DNA from: Rhizomys pruinosus
Taxonomy: Eukaryota > Chordata > Mammalia > Rodentia > Spalacidae
Reading direction: 5' to 3'
Length of the DNA stretch: 64,000 nt
Assembly: GCA_009823505.1 (NCBI GenBank)
Contig: VZQC01011941.1
Location: 744,234 to 808,233 of the forward strand
Every line of letters begins with the position of its first letter. The stretch's first letter is position 1. The notes below the pieces were generated by a model. The model made no database searches. It had not been told where the DNA came from and was given only the letters and a program-made list of their open reading frames with translations. This document shows positions 1-9,800 of the stretch, piece after piece. Made by a program: the position numbers and the translations under genes.

Positions 1-99
1 AAGGCCCAGGGCTTGGTGTGTCAGGTGAGCCTGATGGCTTGGGGCTGTGACCACAGCTACAAGGGAGATTGAGACGAGAGGATGGAAAGTTCAAAGCCC

Positions 100-250
100 C
101 ACCAGTAAGTTCAAGGTCGGCCAACTTAGTGAGATTTTGTTCCAAGAGCGTGTCTGCGTGTGTGCATGTGTTTACACATGCTGGGGATGGAATCCAGGAA
201 ATTGCCCATGCTAGGCACTCTCAGAGAGAGAGACAGCGAGAGAGCGCGCT
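100..250 (+). mobile_element. Degraded SINE remnants (B1-like then ID-like)
   Basis: A B1-like phrase (GTTCAAGGTCGGCCAACTTA) is followed by an ID-like phrase with 'GGGGATGGAATCCAGG' and 'CATGCTAGGCA'. Both are decayed and the boundaries are uncertain. Confidence 0.3.
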
Positions 251-324
251 AAGATTGGGATGTAGTACAAGACACAAGACATGAACCTCTGGATTTGATT
301 GCCCCCCTTCCCCCTAGTAATACA

Positions 325-532
325 GGAGCATGCCTAGAATCCTAACACTATGGCAAGATGGTCAGGAATTCAAAGTCATCCTCCACTGGGAAGCAAGTTC
401 CAGGCCAGGCTACACGAGACCCTGTCAAATAAAAAAAGGAAGAAAAAGATAAAATAGAAGGGGGCAGTGGGGTGGGCAGTGGCAGAGCACTGGGCCAGCA
501 TATGAGAGGCCTGGGGATCAATCTCTAGCACT
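325..532 (+). mobile_element. B1-like fragment followed by ID-like SINE
   Basis: The left part reads as an old B1 (GGAATTCAAAGTCATCC, then CAGGCTACACGAGACCCTGT and an A-rich linker). The right part reads as an ID/tRNA-like head (GGGCAGTGGCAGAGCACT ... GGGGATCAATCTCTAGCA). It is either one composite SINE or two abutting insertions. Divergence is high, so it is old. Confidence 0.6.
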
Positions 533-914
533 AGAAAGGAAAGGAGGAGGGAGGAAGGTGGAGGGCTGGAAGAAGAGAACTGGTAGTCACAGGGAGTGAA
601 GGGCTGAGAACTTGCTGGGAAGGAAGGTGTGGCTCAGGTACCTGTGACACTCCGCCACACTGTTCTTTTAGCAGTGTCACAGGCATTAAGACAGAGCAAC
701 TCTAGCAAGACAAACATAAGAGACAAAGGGCTAGGGCCCCAGGACTCAGACTTGGGGAAGTTCCCCCACAAGCCCTTGGCCTGCTTTGCAGAGGTGGCCG
801 AGCATTCCCAAGGGCTCAGTGAACCTGCGCAGTGTATTCAGGCTCTGACACTGTCACCACCTCCAGCAGCCACCCTGCTGCCACACACAGCACCCTTGTC
901 TAGGTTACCTACCC

Positions 915-1028
915 TGCTGGGGGTGCAGTTCAGTGGGAGAGTGCCTAGTGTGTCTGATGTCCTGGATTCTATCCCTGTGTGTGCCACACACAAATACACA
1001 CAAGCTCCATAAAAAGAAAAAAAAAAAG
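915..1028 (+). mobile_element. ID-type SINE
   Basis: It has the ID head 'GGGGGTGCAGTTCAGTGGGA' with the A-box-like 'TTCAGTGGGAGAGTGCCTAG' and a B-box-like 'GGATTCTATCCC', and ends in an A-rich tail (about 1,012-1,027). It is tRNA-derived and made by RNA polymerase III in the ancestral state. Confidence 0.6.
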
Positions 1029-1129
1029 ACCATCAGCTGGTCTCCACTGCCGCACTGGTCACCTCCAGTCTCAAGTGCCACAACCAGGGACACCTGTGTT
1101 TAAACTAATAGTGGTTTTCACATCCTGGC

Positions 1130-1130
<1 letters not shown>

Positions 1131-1177
<47 letters not shown>
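1131..1177. repeat. (CAG)n trinucleotide repeat, about 15 units
   Basis: There are about 15 uninterrupted CAG units. No start codon context, splice sites or conserved protein surround it, so it is treated as a non-coding microsatellite. The pure tract suggests length polymorphism. Confidence 0.95.
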
Positions 1178-1178
<1 letters not shown>

Positions 1179-1254
1179 TTCCCAGGCTCACAAGGGCCAT
1201 CTGTGACCTGGTCCCTGGTTACCTTGCCAGCTTCCATTTCTAGGGTGCTCCTTC

Positions 1255-1655
1255 CCTCCCTCTATCCAGCCACAATGGCCTCCCTGCCTTTCTAGAGTAT
1301 GTCATATATGACCTGCACAGGGCCTTTTGCATGTGCTATTTATTCCCGCTGCCTGCAGTGCTTCTCTCCCAGATGGTCACAGGGTGGGTTCATCTCCCTC
1401 CCCCCATCTCCCTAGGGTATCTGCTTACAAGAGCATTTCCCAACTGTCCCCTCCATAGGTGCTCCATCCCCACCCACTTTCCTCCACCTGCTTTTCTTCT
1501 AAGTACTTATTATAACTCATGACATCACTGAGTTGTTGACTGGCTGACTGTCTCATCTTCCTGAATGCAAGCAAGGATTGTCAAGTTCAAAGACGGTACC
1601 CAGGGCCTGTCGTTGTGCCTGACAGCTGCTCAACAAGCATGATGAATGAAAAGTG
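1255..1655 (+). mobile_element. L2 LINE, 3' end
   Basis: The order of phrases is that of the L2 3' end: 'GGGCCTTTTGCATGTGCT', 'CTGCCTGCAGTGCTTCTCTC', then 'TAAGTACTTATTATAACTCA' and a terminus like 'GCTCAACAAGCATGATGAAT'. It is an ancient pre-rodent insertion, so it dates the surrounding DNA as old and orthologous across mammals. Confidence 0.75.
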
Positions 1656-1659
1656 AGCC

Positions 1660-2435
1660 CACCTTTCCTGGAAAGCCAGGCAGGGGAAGCTCAAAGGGTC
1701 CTGGGTACTACTCTCCCCAAGGGCAGAGCACAGGACAGGATACAAGTCATAGCCTAGTTCTCAGGTTGGCGAGAGACACAACCATGGTACCCATGCTCCT
1801 CGACCCTCGTGGGGAAACGGGGTCAGCCAAGGGCTGAAGGCATCCTGGAAGCCACATCAAAGTTGGTCCCTCATTCCATGTACACCTGGTCCAGGTGGGA
1901 AGAGGCCAGGCTCATGGAGTGAATCTCAGAGGCAGAGGGAGGCCAGGCCCGTAGGGTGGGAGCACTCAGCATCTTGCCAGCACCGCCTCTCTTCTTCCAC
2001 AGTGGGGCCCATCCATGAGTCTGTGTGTCTTGGGAGGGGGCATGCAAGCTGGAACAAAAGTCACATATCCAAGCTGTGGTCCAGGCCAGAGCAACATCTG
2101 GTGGCCTGCTAGGCCAGACACATGGGGGCAAGGAGTCTCTGAGGGGAACATTTCCTGGGTTCCTGGTTCTCCCCAAAGTGACAGCTGACAAAATACAAGA
2201 CAGCCCTGTATGAGTTGAGAAGTGTCCTGCTATACGACGGCAGCCACAGGCAGGCTATACTAGGGGACCAGCTGTCCCCCAGGGATCACAGAGAATAAAG
2301 GCCTGTGTGCCTGCCCCAAGTCCCGCAGCTCTGGGGAACAGAGCCAGAAGCACATGGCCCAGCTTTTCGTGAGATCAGGTGGAAGTCCCAGGCCAGGGCA
2401 AGTAGACACTGGGCAGTTGGGATACCTTGGTTGAA
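1660..2435. other. Unique sequence, no gene seen
   Basis: Ordinary GC of an intronic kind. Both strands were read for exons with splice sites and for repeats, and nothing supportable was found. Confidence 0.6.
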
Positions 2436-2439
2436 ACTG

Positions 2440-2530
2440 AAATTCCAGTTCAACTAGGGACCTGTCCCTCTGGCGTTAGACTCAGCTGCTAAATGAGGGG
2501 TTGGCCTGGTCTAAGCTGACGTTATTATCA
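2440..2530 (+). mobile_element. Possible MIR fragment
   Basis: A weak match to the MIR core order (a decayed 'AATTCCAGTTC' region, then 'CTCAGCTGCTAAATGAGGGG'). It is too decayed to be sure. Confidence 0.35.
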
Positions 2531-2967
2531 CTGCACACGGTAATAAGGCAGCAGTCTATGACGCAGTGATACTGCACAGCATGTATCATGGGCGGGCCCT
2601 GCCAGCTGATGATGTTTTCAACAGCCCCTGAGGGGATGCTGTGGAGGGAAGCAGAGCCGGGGGAGTTCTTACAGAGCACCACAGATTTGGAAGCCTGGAG
2701 ATGCTTGGATGGGGTTTGAGTGGGCAGATGACAGCTGAGAAAGGGCAAGGCAGGCTCAGCAAGGCCCCAGTGGAAGGCAGGGTGTGAAGAAGCACTTCTC
2801 GGTCATATTCCCTCACCTCCCCGAATGGGGCTCCACCTCTAGTGGTGAATGAGCATGCTGGGAAGGGCCCAGAAGACAAGCCACCTACTGAAACCACTCA
2901 GCACAGGACCCTGCTTGGTCAACCCTGCTTGTGCCCCAGCAATCCACCTTGCTGCCTCCCTAGTCTA

Positions 2968-2972
<5 letters not shown>

Positions 2973-3010
<38 letters not shown>
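2973..3010. repeat. (GT)19 microsatellite in the tail of a B1
   Basis: A pure GT run lies between the left target-site duplication and the poly(T) of a minus-strand B1. It therefore arose by expansion of the B1 A-rich tail (CA on the B1 strand), not as an independent locus. Confidence 0.95.
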
Positions 3011-3011
<1 letters not shown>

Positions 3012-3153
3012 TTTTTTTTTGAGACAGGGTCTCCCTGTAGCCCCAGCTGTCCTGGAACTCACTCTGTAGACCAGGCTGGCCTTGAACTCACAAAGATCCG
3101 CCTGCCTCTGCCTCCCAAGTGCTAGGATTAAAGGTGTGTTCCACCACACCCAG
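3011..3153 (-). mobile_element. B1 SINE with 15-bp target-site duplication
   Basis: A full-length B1 in antisense: poly(T), 'GAGACAGGGTCTCCCTGTAG', through to 'CCACCACACCCAGC'. The insertion is flanked by the direct repeat CCCTAGTCTACTTTT at 2,958-2,972 and 3,154-3,168. The perfect duplication marks it as recent on a rodent scale. Confidence 0.95.
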
Positions 3154-3169
3154 CCCTAGTCTACTTTTA

Positions 3170-4400
3170 CGTACCAGGAACTGAGCATATCACTTGCCTG
3201 TGGGGCCTGGTATGTTCGAGCTTCCCAGATGCAGAGAAAGCAGGGAGGCCCAGGTAGAGAAGAAAGTCACCTCCTCCAGGGAGCCCCCTCTGCCTACTCA
3301 AGCCTTGGAGTTTGGGAGAAGTCTCTGGTGATACGATCCGGCTGTGCAGTACAGGAGGGAGTCCTATATTCTGCAAGGTTCTGGGATGAAATCTAGGTCT
3401 CAGGTATGTAACATGGAAGTTCCCAGGCGGAAGGAACTAGTGGGCAGTAGGGAGACTCTCATCCCTGGGGAATGTGCAAGGGCACCCACAACACTGCAAG
3501 GACGTCATGTCCGAGAGCAGACATGGGTAGAACAAGCTTGAAAGGAGGTAGCTGCCAAGGTCAATTGAGGACTTGGGAACCAAAAGTCCCAGGAATACTG
3601 GAAATAAAGGCGTGTGGAGCCTGTGGGTGACACGGATCATGCCACCGAAGAATCTCTGAAAGCTGGCAAAGATTGCAATCCTTGAAACAGGCCTACTCCT
3701 GTGTAAAGGAGAGGGAGCAGCTAGGCTGGAGATGTGGCATCACGAGAGGATGGGTGCGAGGGGCATTGCAGGCCATCCTTCCGCCGGGGATCAATAGTTG
3801 CATTCAAAGCTCCACAGGCCCTCACCAACACAAAACTAGAACTCTCCTTTGAACTTTCCAATCCTCTCACAGGATCTGAGGCACAATAAGGTCCCAGGGC
3901 TCCGGGGGCCCATGCAACCCGAGCAGGGAGGCTAATGGCCAATCACATCCCCTCCCTGCCAGCCGCAAAGTCCTGAGAGCCAGAGAGGCGATGAGGCCTA
4001 GCTGCAGTGCAGGTGGGGGTCACAGCCCTCCTCAAGGCCCCAAGCTGCCTCCCCTCAGCAGGATAACCTCAGAGAAGGTCTTTCAACAAGTCATGGCGGC
4101 CAGGCCTTCTGAGGACCAAGTGACCCTCTTGGTAATGTCTGGGTCCCTAGCCCGAGGAGGAGACAATAACCCAGGCAGAATCCACAGGGACCCCAAACAG
4201 CTTGACAGTAACCTGCAGATGCGGAGCATGGCTGCTCGGAACTGACCCACTGCGTCCCAGCACTCCGCACAGCCTATGCAGCAGGAGACGGGGTTGTTTC
4301 CCAGTGGGGTCAGCTGCCCTAGGAGGCCACCCCTGCCTACCATCCATCACTCTCTGTCTCCTGGCACCAGCTGGCCCCTGGGCTAGGCATTGTGTCCCAG
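3170..4400. other. Unique sequence, no gene seen
   Basis: There are several short open frames on both strands but no recognisable protein, no paired splice signals and no RNA gene. A mild GC rise near 3,720-4,350 does not reach CpG-island quality. Confidence 0.55.
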
Positions 4401-4404
4401 AGGA

Positions 4405-4500
4405 CCTCTGCTGTTAGGGACCTTGATCAAGTCCCTTCTCTTCCTTTGACCTCAGTTTCCTCACATGTAAAATGTCAAGCTGGATGAGAAGCAGGGTTTG
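4405..4500 (+). mobile_element. MIR SINE core
   Basis: It contains 'GGGACCTTGATCAAGTCC' followed by 'CCTCAGTTTCCTCACATGTA', the MIR core in its correct order. Confidence 0.75.
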
Positions 4501-5094
4501 GAAATACAATGTCCTCTGACTGGAGAGGTCACTGAGCTGGAATGTGACCAGGCAGAGAACTACAAGACAAGCTGAGCCACTCCTCTCATGGGCAGGGGAT
4601 GCCAGCCCTATGAGCCATCTCTGCAAAAGAGTGCCCACCAGTAGAAGTGGCTGGCACCTGCACAGGGCCCACACCTCTCTAAGCTATGAATACTTGAGGT
4701 CCACCTTCAGGGATATAGCAGAGGTCCTACCTTTTTGCCAAATTGGTCTTAGACCTGTAAGCTAAAAGAAAGTTAGGCACAACTTGCAAGAAAGCAGGCT
4801 AGACTGAGGGGCTCTGTTTTTGTGAATGCCATCCTGTTCCTTTCTGTGAAGAACCCAGGGAAGGTGAATCTAAATTAAAACCCACTAGGCCAGGCCTGGA
4901 TTGAACAAGGATTTCCCAGCATGCTCCTGGGTATCTTCAGTAGTTATTCTGTATAAGAAAGGGCATGGGAAGTGGCAAACCCCCGGATGAGGTAAAGTGG
5001 TCTTTACTGTAAGATTTCCTCATAAGCAAACTGAGTCGGGAGAATTGTGGCACCCCAGGACCTACGTCAAGACACCACGACGTCATTTCAGTTC

Positions 5095-5160
5095 CCGATT
5101 TTGATAAGTAAGAAAACTGAGGGTCAGAGGAGTTGTGACTACCCAGACGTTCCACCCTCT
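5095..5160 (-). mobile_element. MIR fragment
   Basis: The antisense MIR core 'GTAAGAAAACTGAGGGTCAG' is followed by 'GTTGTGACTACCCAGAC'. Confidence 0.65.
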
Positions 5161-5544
5161 GCTCCCCTTCACAGTGGCGCTGTACAGAGCTTCACAGGTG
5201 CCAAGGCCTGGTCCATATTGTCCCTTTTTATCACATGAGCAGAAGCCAGAAGGAAAATTACAGCATTTTCTACCTCAGTTTCAGGAGGGAAAGTGGGTTC
5301 TCAAATTCTGCCTTTTCAACACTCTCCATGGGTAACAGGCCTCCTTGGTGGATTGAATTTAAATGTCCTTGGGTTATTACTGGTAGCCTCTAGGAGAGGA
5401 TAAGCGGCCCTCTCTTGCTTCAGAAGGTTCCGTGGACAGCGAATCAGAAAGCTTTGGTTGGTCCTGAGGCACCTTGACCTTGAGCAACCAGTACATTGGA
5501 GGTAAGGCTATGGAAGGATACTTCTGACAGCACAGAGGCTACTG

Positions 5545-5755
5545 GTTCCCTAAGCATTTACTATACGCCAGGCACTGAGCACACTCCAGCTTCTCAACCT
5601 ATGGGAAAGGTAGTATGTTAGTGATTGTTAAAGCATTAATAAATCTTTTACAGATGTGGAGGCCAAGGTCAGAGACATAAAACATAAATTGCATGGAGTC
5701 TTAGAGCTCACAAAGGGCGGAGCTGAGAGTTGATTCCAGGCAGCCAGAGTAAAGC
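5545..5755 (-). mobile_element. MIR SINE, near full length
   Basis: In antisense order it shows 'ATTTACTATACGCCAGGCAC', 'TTTTACAGATGTGGAGGCCA', 'CACAAAGGGCGGAGCTGAGA' and 'TTGATTCCAGGCAGCCAGAG'. It is an ancient mammalian SINE. Confidence 0.85.
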
Positions 5756-5764
5756 TTGAAATGG

Positions 5765-6002
5765 GGGTAGGAAGATCGATGGCTCTGTCTCTAAAGTGCT
5801 TGCACGCGAGGCAGAGGACCCAAGTAAAAATCAGAATGCGGGTGTGTGCTCTTACAATCCCAGTGCTGCTAGGATGAAGCCAGGAGGATCTATGAGGCTC
5901 ACTGGTCTGCCAGCCTGGCCCAATCTGTGAACTTCAGGTCCCCGTGAAAAAGTCTGTCTTTAAAAAAAAAAAAAAAAAGTCTGTCTTAAAAACACAAGGT
6001 GG
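5765..6002 (+). mobile_element. B4-type composite SINE, 5' part (interrupted)
   Basis: It has a tRNA-like head (CTCTAAAGTGCTTGCACGCG, GAGGACCCAAGT) joined to a B1-like body (CAATCCCAGTGCTGCTAGGA, CCAGCCTGGCCCAATCTGTG) and an A-rich linker ending 'AAAACACAAGGTGG'. The expected next phrase (CTGAGGAACAACACC...) appears at about 7,250, so the element seems to be split by the SINE cluster between. Confidence 0.65.
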
Positions 6003-6004
6003 CG

Positions 6005-6219
6005 TGGATGGAGAGCTGGCTGCGGGGTTAAGAGCACACTGGCTGTTCTTGCAGAGGACCTGGGTTCACTTCCCAGCACCTACATGGAGGCTCACGAGCA
6101 CCCCTAATTCCATTTCCAGGGGACCCAATGACCTCTTCTGGCCTCCACAGACATTGCACACATGGGTGTACTTACATGCATGTAGGCAAAACACTCCTAC
6201 ACATAAGAAAGTAAAAATT
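6005..6219 (+). mobile_element. B2 SINE
   Basis: A B2 head and body: 'TTAAGAGCACACTGGCTGTT', 'GCAGAGGACCTGGGTTCACT', 'CTCTTCTGGCCTCCACAGAC', with an A-rich tail. A B1 has landed in that tail. Confidence 0.9.
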
Positions 6220-6380
6220 GCCAGGCGTGGTGGTGCATGCCTTTAATCCTAGCACTTGGGGGGCAGAGGCAGGCAGATCTTTGTGAGTTCAAGGCCAGCC
6301 TGGTCTACAGAGTGAGTTCCAGGCCAGCTGGGGCTACAGGGAGACCCTGTCTCAAAAAGACCAAAAAAAAAAAAAAAACC
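6220..6380 (+). mobile_element. B1 SINE inserted in a B2 tail, 12-bp TSD
   Basis: A full-length B1 from GCCAGGCGTGGTGG to CTCAAAAAGACC plus poly(A). It is flanked by exact AAAGTAAAAATT at 6,208-6,219 and 6,381-6,392. It has the lineage-typical 3' end CTGGGGCTACAGGGAGACC. Confidence 0.95.
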
Positions 6381-6426
6381 AAAGTAAAAATTAAAAAAAG
6401 AAAATTTTCAAAGATGACTGATGCAG

Positions 6427-6621
6427 CGCCTGGAGAGATGGCTCAGTAGGAAAGAGAACTAACTGGTCTTGCAGGGGACCTAGGTTCAGTTCCCAGCACT
6501 CACATGGTTGCTAACAACCATCTACAACTCCAGTTCCAGGGGATCTGACACTGTCTTCTAGGCTCCACAAGCACTGCAGGACATTTACATGCATGCAGAC
6601 CATACTAAATATTGTTATTAA
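6427..6621 (+). mobile_element. B2 SINE
   Basis: 'CCTGGAGAGATGGCTCAGTA' head, 'GCAGGGGACCTAGGTTCAGT' box-B region and 'CCAGTTCCAGGGGATCTGAC' body. It ends in an AT-rich tail. Confidence 0.9.
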
Positions 6622-6636
6622 AAGATGGATGATCAG

Positions 6637-6868
6637 GAGCTGGAGAGATAGCCTAGCAGTTAAGAGCGCCGACTGCTCTTGCAGAGGACCCGGGTTCGAT
6701 CCCTAGCACCCACACGGCGGCTGAGAACCATCTGTAATCCACATTCCAGGAGCACTCCAGTTCCAGGGGAATCTGACGCCCTCTTCTGACCTCCCAGCAT
6801 GGCATGACAGGGGCGTGCACAAACCACATGCAGAAAGTACATTCATACACATAAACAAAAAAAAAAAA
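6637..6868 (+). mobile_element. B2 SINE with near-perfect TSD
   Basis: 'GAGCTGGAGAGATAGCCTAG' to 'ACACATAAACAAAAAAA'. Flanks AAAGATGGATGATC (6,621-6,634) and AAAGATGGGATGATC (6,866-6,880) differ by one base. An internal 20-odd-base partial duplication (CATTCCAGGAGCA / CAGTTCCAGG) lengthens this copy. Confidence 0.9.
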
Positions 6869-6887
6869 GATGGGATGATCCATAGTG

Positions 6888-6934
6888 CAGGTTTCCAGGC
6901 AGCTGGGGCTACAGGGAGACATGGTCTCTTAAAA
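6888..6934 (+). mobile_element. B1 3'-end fragment
   Basis: Only the last third of a B1 is present: 'CAGCTGGGGCTACAGGGAGA' then 'TGGTCTCTTAAAAG'. It joins directly to a B2 that lacks its first bases, which suggests a deletion joined the two. Confidence 0.75.
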
Positions 6935-7147
6935 GGGGCTCAGTGGTTAAGAGCACTAGCTGCTCTTGCAGAAGATCCAGGTTCGATTTCCAGCACCCAT
7001 ATGGTGGCTAACAGCCACCAGTACTGCATTCCAGGAACTCTACTTCCAGAGGATCTGATGCCCTCCTCTGATCTCTAAGGCATTGCAGGACATGGGTACA
7101 CTTAGCACATACATTGCGACAATAGATTAACAATTATGGAAATAAAT
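6935..7147 (+). mobile_element. B2 SINE, 5' end missing
   Basis: It begins inside the head at 'GGCTCAGTGGTTAAGAGCAC' and runs through 'TCTTGCAGAAGATCCAGGTT' and 'AGAGGATCTGATGCCCTCCT' to an AT-rich tail. Confidence 0.88.
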
Positions 7148-7242
7148 AAATAAGGAAAAAGAAAATATAATTAAAAAATACATAAAATAAAATAATAATA
7201 AAAATAAAAAAATTAAAAGACAAAAAAAAAAAAAAAAAAACA
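7148..7242. repeat. A/AAT-rich low-complexity tail
   Basis: A run of A with scattered T (AATAATAATAAAAATAAA) ends in 18 A. It is the grown tail of the B2 to its left. Confidence 0.9.
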
Positions 7243-7315
7243 AGCCTGCCTGAGGAACAACACCTGAAGTTGACCTCTGGACTCCACATGCACGTGCACA
7301 GGCGACTATATTTAT
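7243..7315 (+). mobile_element. B4-type SINE, 3' part
   Basis: 'CTGAGGAACAACACCTGAAG', 'TTGACCTCTGGACTCCACAT' and 'GCACGTGCACAGGCGAC' are the end of the composite SINE that starts at 5,765. About 1.24 kb of later SINEs lie between the halves. Confidence 0.6.
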
Positions 7316-7378
7316 GGGGGAGGGAGGGAGATGGAAAGGAAAGGAAGGAGAGGGAGAAGAAGGAAGGGAGAAGAGCCT
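7316..7378. repeat. Purine-rich (GGGA/GAAG) tract
   Basis: GGGAGGGAGGGAG followed by mixed GGAAA and GGAGAA blocks, all purine on the plus strand. Confidence 0.85.
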
Positions 7379-7379
7379 G

Positions 7380-8190
7380 GAGCAAATGTGCTCACAGAAT
7401 GGCATTAGGACATTTGTGAGCTTCTGGAACTGGTTTCAAGGGTGGGAATGGTAGGAACATCAGTGGCCCACTGACCCCCCTACCCAGACTTCCCCTCTCC
7501 ACCTCCTTTGTGCAACACCCTGCTGCAGGAAAGTCATCTTGTTGTTGAGTATGGGGCCAGTCCCTGCACCCCTCTGGGCTTAGGCTTCTCCACCTGCCAT
7601 CCAAAAGGGCCCCTTGTGCTTGCAAACTCTAGGAGAAAATTTCAGGACTCTTTCCAAAGAGCTCCTGGTTCTGTGGGTTCCTCTGGGAGGCTGCGGGCTG
7701 TTAGAATGGTGTGCTGAACTTCCCAGTCAGGGTCAAGGTCCAGCCAGGGAATCAGGACTGGAGCAGGAGGTGGGGCAGGAGCCTTGGGGACAGGGCAAGA
7801 TCCAGATGCTTACACCTCCCAGTCCTCTTTTCTTCCTGCAGCTGTCACCTGGACCTGACACAAGTGACTCTGACGGTAGAACAAGCAGGTTCTTCCCCTA
7901 TTTCCTTGTCCACAGAGGAAATGATAGCAGGCAAGCAAGCTATCAGCCACATAAACTGAAAGTCAGTATGAAGGAGATTAGGGGGCAGGGCAGGTGGAAG
8001 AGGCCTTGGCAGATGAAACTTGGAACTTCTCTGGAGGAACTCAGTTTGACTTCACTCACAGCTACACTGAAGTCAGCTTGTAATCTTAAACACATGGGTG
8101 TGCACACATTCAAACATGCATACCACGGGAGGTCTGGGGGCTACCCCTAAAATGGGCTCACAGGCCAGCCCCACCCTCCCTGGGAATAGC
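7380..8190. other. Unique sequence, no gene seen
   Basis: A 178-codon open frame runs through 7,614-8,150 on the plus strand. It shows no recognisable domain or conserved motif and no paired splice context, so it is not called a gene. Confidence 0.55.
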
Positions 8191-8194
8191 CTTT

Positions 8195-8268
8195 ATTTAG
8201 TTGCACTGAAGATTGGCCTAGAGGTTGGGCCTGGCCAATAGGAGATGCTCAATAAATGTCTAATGAAT
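8195..8268 (+). mobile_element. L2/MIR-type 3' terminus
   Basis: 'GGAGATGCTCAATAAATGTC' followed by 'TAATGAATGG' is the shared terminus of L2 and related elements. Confidence 0.65.
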
Positions 8269-8289
8269 GGTGAGCTGGCAGAGCCTGGG

Positions 8290-8390
8290 TGCCAGGCCCA
8301 GCTAGGCCTGTACACTGCTGACCTTGGGTGAGACTAATCACTGCTTTCCAAGGTTCAGTTTCCTGTGATAGAAAGACAGGCAGCTCCCTA
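8290..8390 (+). mobile_element. MIR fragment
   Basis: 'CTGACCTTGGGTGAGACTAA' then 'AGGTTCAGTTTCCTGTGATA' is the MIR core. Confidence 0.65.
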
Positions 8391-8644
8391 ATTCTATAGG
8401 CTTAGGAACTCATAGCCCAGTGAAGGGAGGTTCTGAAGTAGACGGCAGCTCCTAAGCATCTCTCCCCAATGCTCCAGAGCTAAGAGGACGGGATGGGATT
8501 GATGGGAGTCAGAGAGAGCTTCCAGGAAGGACAAGGGTTCTGCAGACCACAGAGCCATCTCCACCTGGGTGCAGGTTCCGTTCAAGCCAGGGACCAACCA
8601 GGAAAGAATCTGGGACAAAGGAACCATTGAAAGTATGAAGGCGA

Positions 8645-8801
8645 GCCGGGCGTGGTGGCGCACGCCTTTAATCCTAGCACTTGGGAGGCAGAGGCAGGCG
8701 GATCTTTGTGAGTTCAAGGACAGCCTGGTCTAGAGAGTGAGTTCCAGGACAGCTGGAGCTACAGGGAGACCCTGTCTCAAAAAGACCAAAAAAAAAAAAA
8801 G
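8645..8801 (+). mobile_element. B1 SINE with perfect 13-bp TSD
   Basis: A full-length B1 (GCCGGGCGTGGTGGCGCACG to CTCAAAAAGACC and poly(A)). Flanks are GAAAGTATGAAGG at 8,629-8,641 and 8,802-8,814. CpG dinucleotides in the head are still intact, so it is a young copy. Confidence 0.97.
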
Positions 8802-8819
8802 GAAAGTATGAAGGAATTA

Positions 8820-9390
8820 CATTCTGACGTGGTTTCCCCATCCATGTCCTAGCCTGCATGGAACTGAACTGGAGAGAATTTGGGAAAGATCAGTGGACAA
8901 GAGTAGTGGAGCATGTCCATGTTGGAGTGCAAGGAGGGCAATCAGGCAGAGGTAAGCATGTTGACACATATGCATGCATTTGCAAGAGGAGGGGAGGGTG
9001 GCATGTGTAACCACCAACTGGGAAACACACTTAAGGACAAGACACCTGTGGGCAGGTGTCCCAGGATGGCTAAACATCCCTCAGAGTCCCAAATCTACCC
9101 CGAAGCCCCCAAAATAAGCCACCCTAGCTATTGATACTCTCCATCAGTCCTTGTCCCTCTGCAGCCTCAGTTTCCCTGCTAGTTCCAACAAGGGTTTTGT
9201 GGAAATCCTGGAGGACCACATCTCTTCTGACAACTTAGGGTACTGAAATGCTATTTAAAAAAAAAAAGCACACACCTCATCCCTCAGCCCTCCACCTTGG
9301 AGACCTGGGAAGGCACTCCCCATTCTCAGTTGGCTGTCTAGGGCTGAGGCTGGGCAGAGCGGAAGCCCTGGGCCGTCTATCCTCAACAGC
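8820..9390. other. Unique sequence, no gene seen
   Basis: A short A run lies near 9,257. No exon, repeat family or RNA gene was recognised. Confidence 0.55.
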
Positions 9391-9399
9391 CTGCTATAG

Positions 9400-9560
9400 C
9401 CGAAACCTTGAACTGGTTACAATTACAGCCCAGCTAACAGGATTAGGGGAGCGTTGAAATCTAAGAAATCTAATTAGCTCAGACACCCCAGCCTCCCCCA
9501 GTACAATCCTGTAGTAACGCTGGCAGCTGAGCCTGATGGGAGGGGCAGGCCCCAAGCCCT
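9400..9560. promoter_or_regulatory. Candidate conserved enhancer-like block
   Basis: A non-repeat stretch dense in homeodomain-type cores: 'GGTTACAATTACAG', 'AACAGGATTAGGGG' (bicoid/OTX-like GGATTA), a palindromic CTAATTAG near 9,472, and a second TAATCT-like element. It sits about 5.5 kb inside the inferred first intron of the minus-strand gene. Function is inferred from motif density only. Confidence 0.35.
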
Positions 9561-9800
9561 TGGGGCCACACTCATTACCTGCACAGGTGTGCCAGGCCAA
9601 GCCAGGCCAGGATAGGCTTCCTGGGGAGGTGCCAGTTAGCCTGCCCAGCTACCTGCTACGCTTAGTTCCACCAGCCTCAGCCTTGTCAAAGGCTGACTGA
9701 CACTCAGCTGAGCTCCAGACAACCAGGTACAAGAGTACTGGCCACTAGGCAATAGAACCTAGAGGCCCCACAGGGACACCACCCCACATAGCCTGGGGAC

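Noticed and set aside
1131..1206. Polyserine/polyglutamine-type coding repeat
   Set aside because: No conserved protein flanks, no splice sites, and SINE/L2 sequence on both sides.
6005..7147. tRNA-like A and B boxes in several places
   Set aside because: They belong to B2, B3, B4 and ID SINE heads, which descend from tRNAs; no intact tRNA gene with acceptor stem was found.
7614..8150. 178-codon plus-strand open frame
   Set aside because: No recognisable domain, internal overlap with other frames, and no promoter or splice context.
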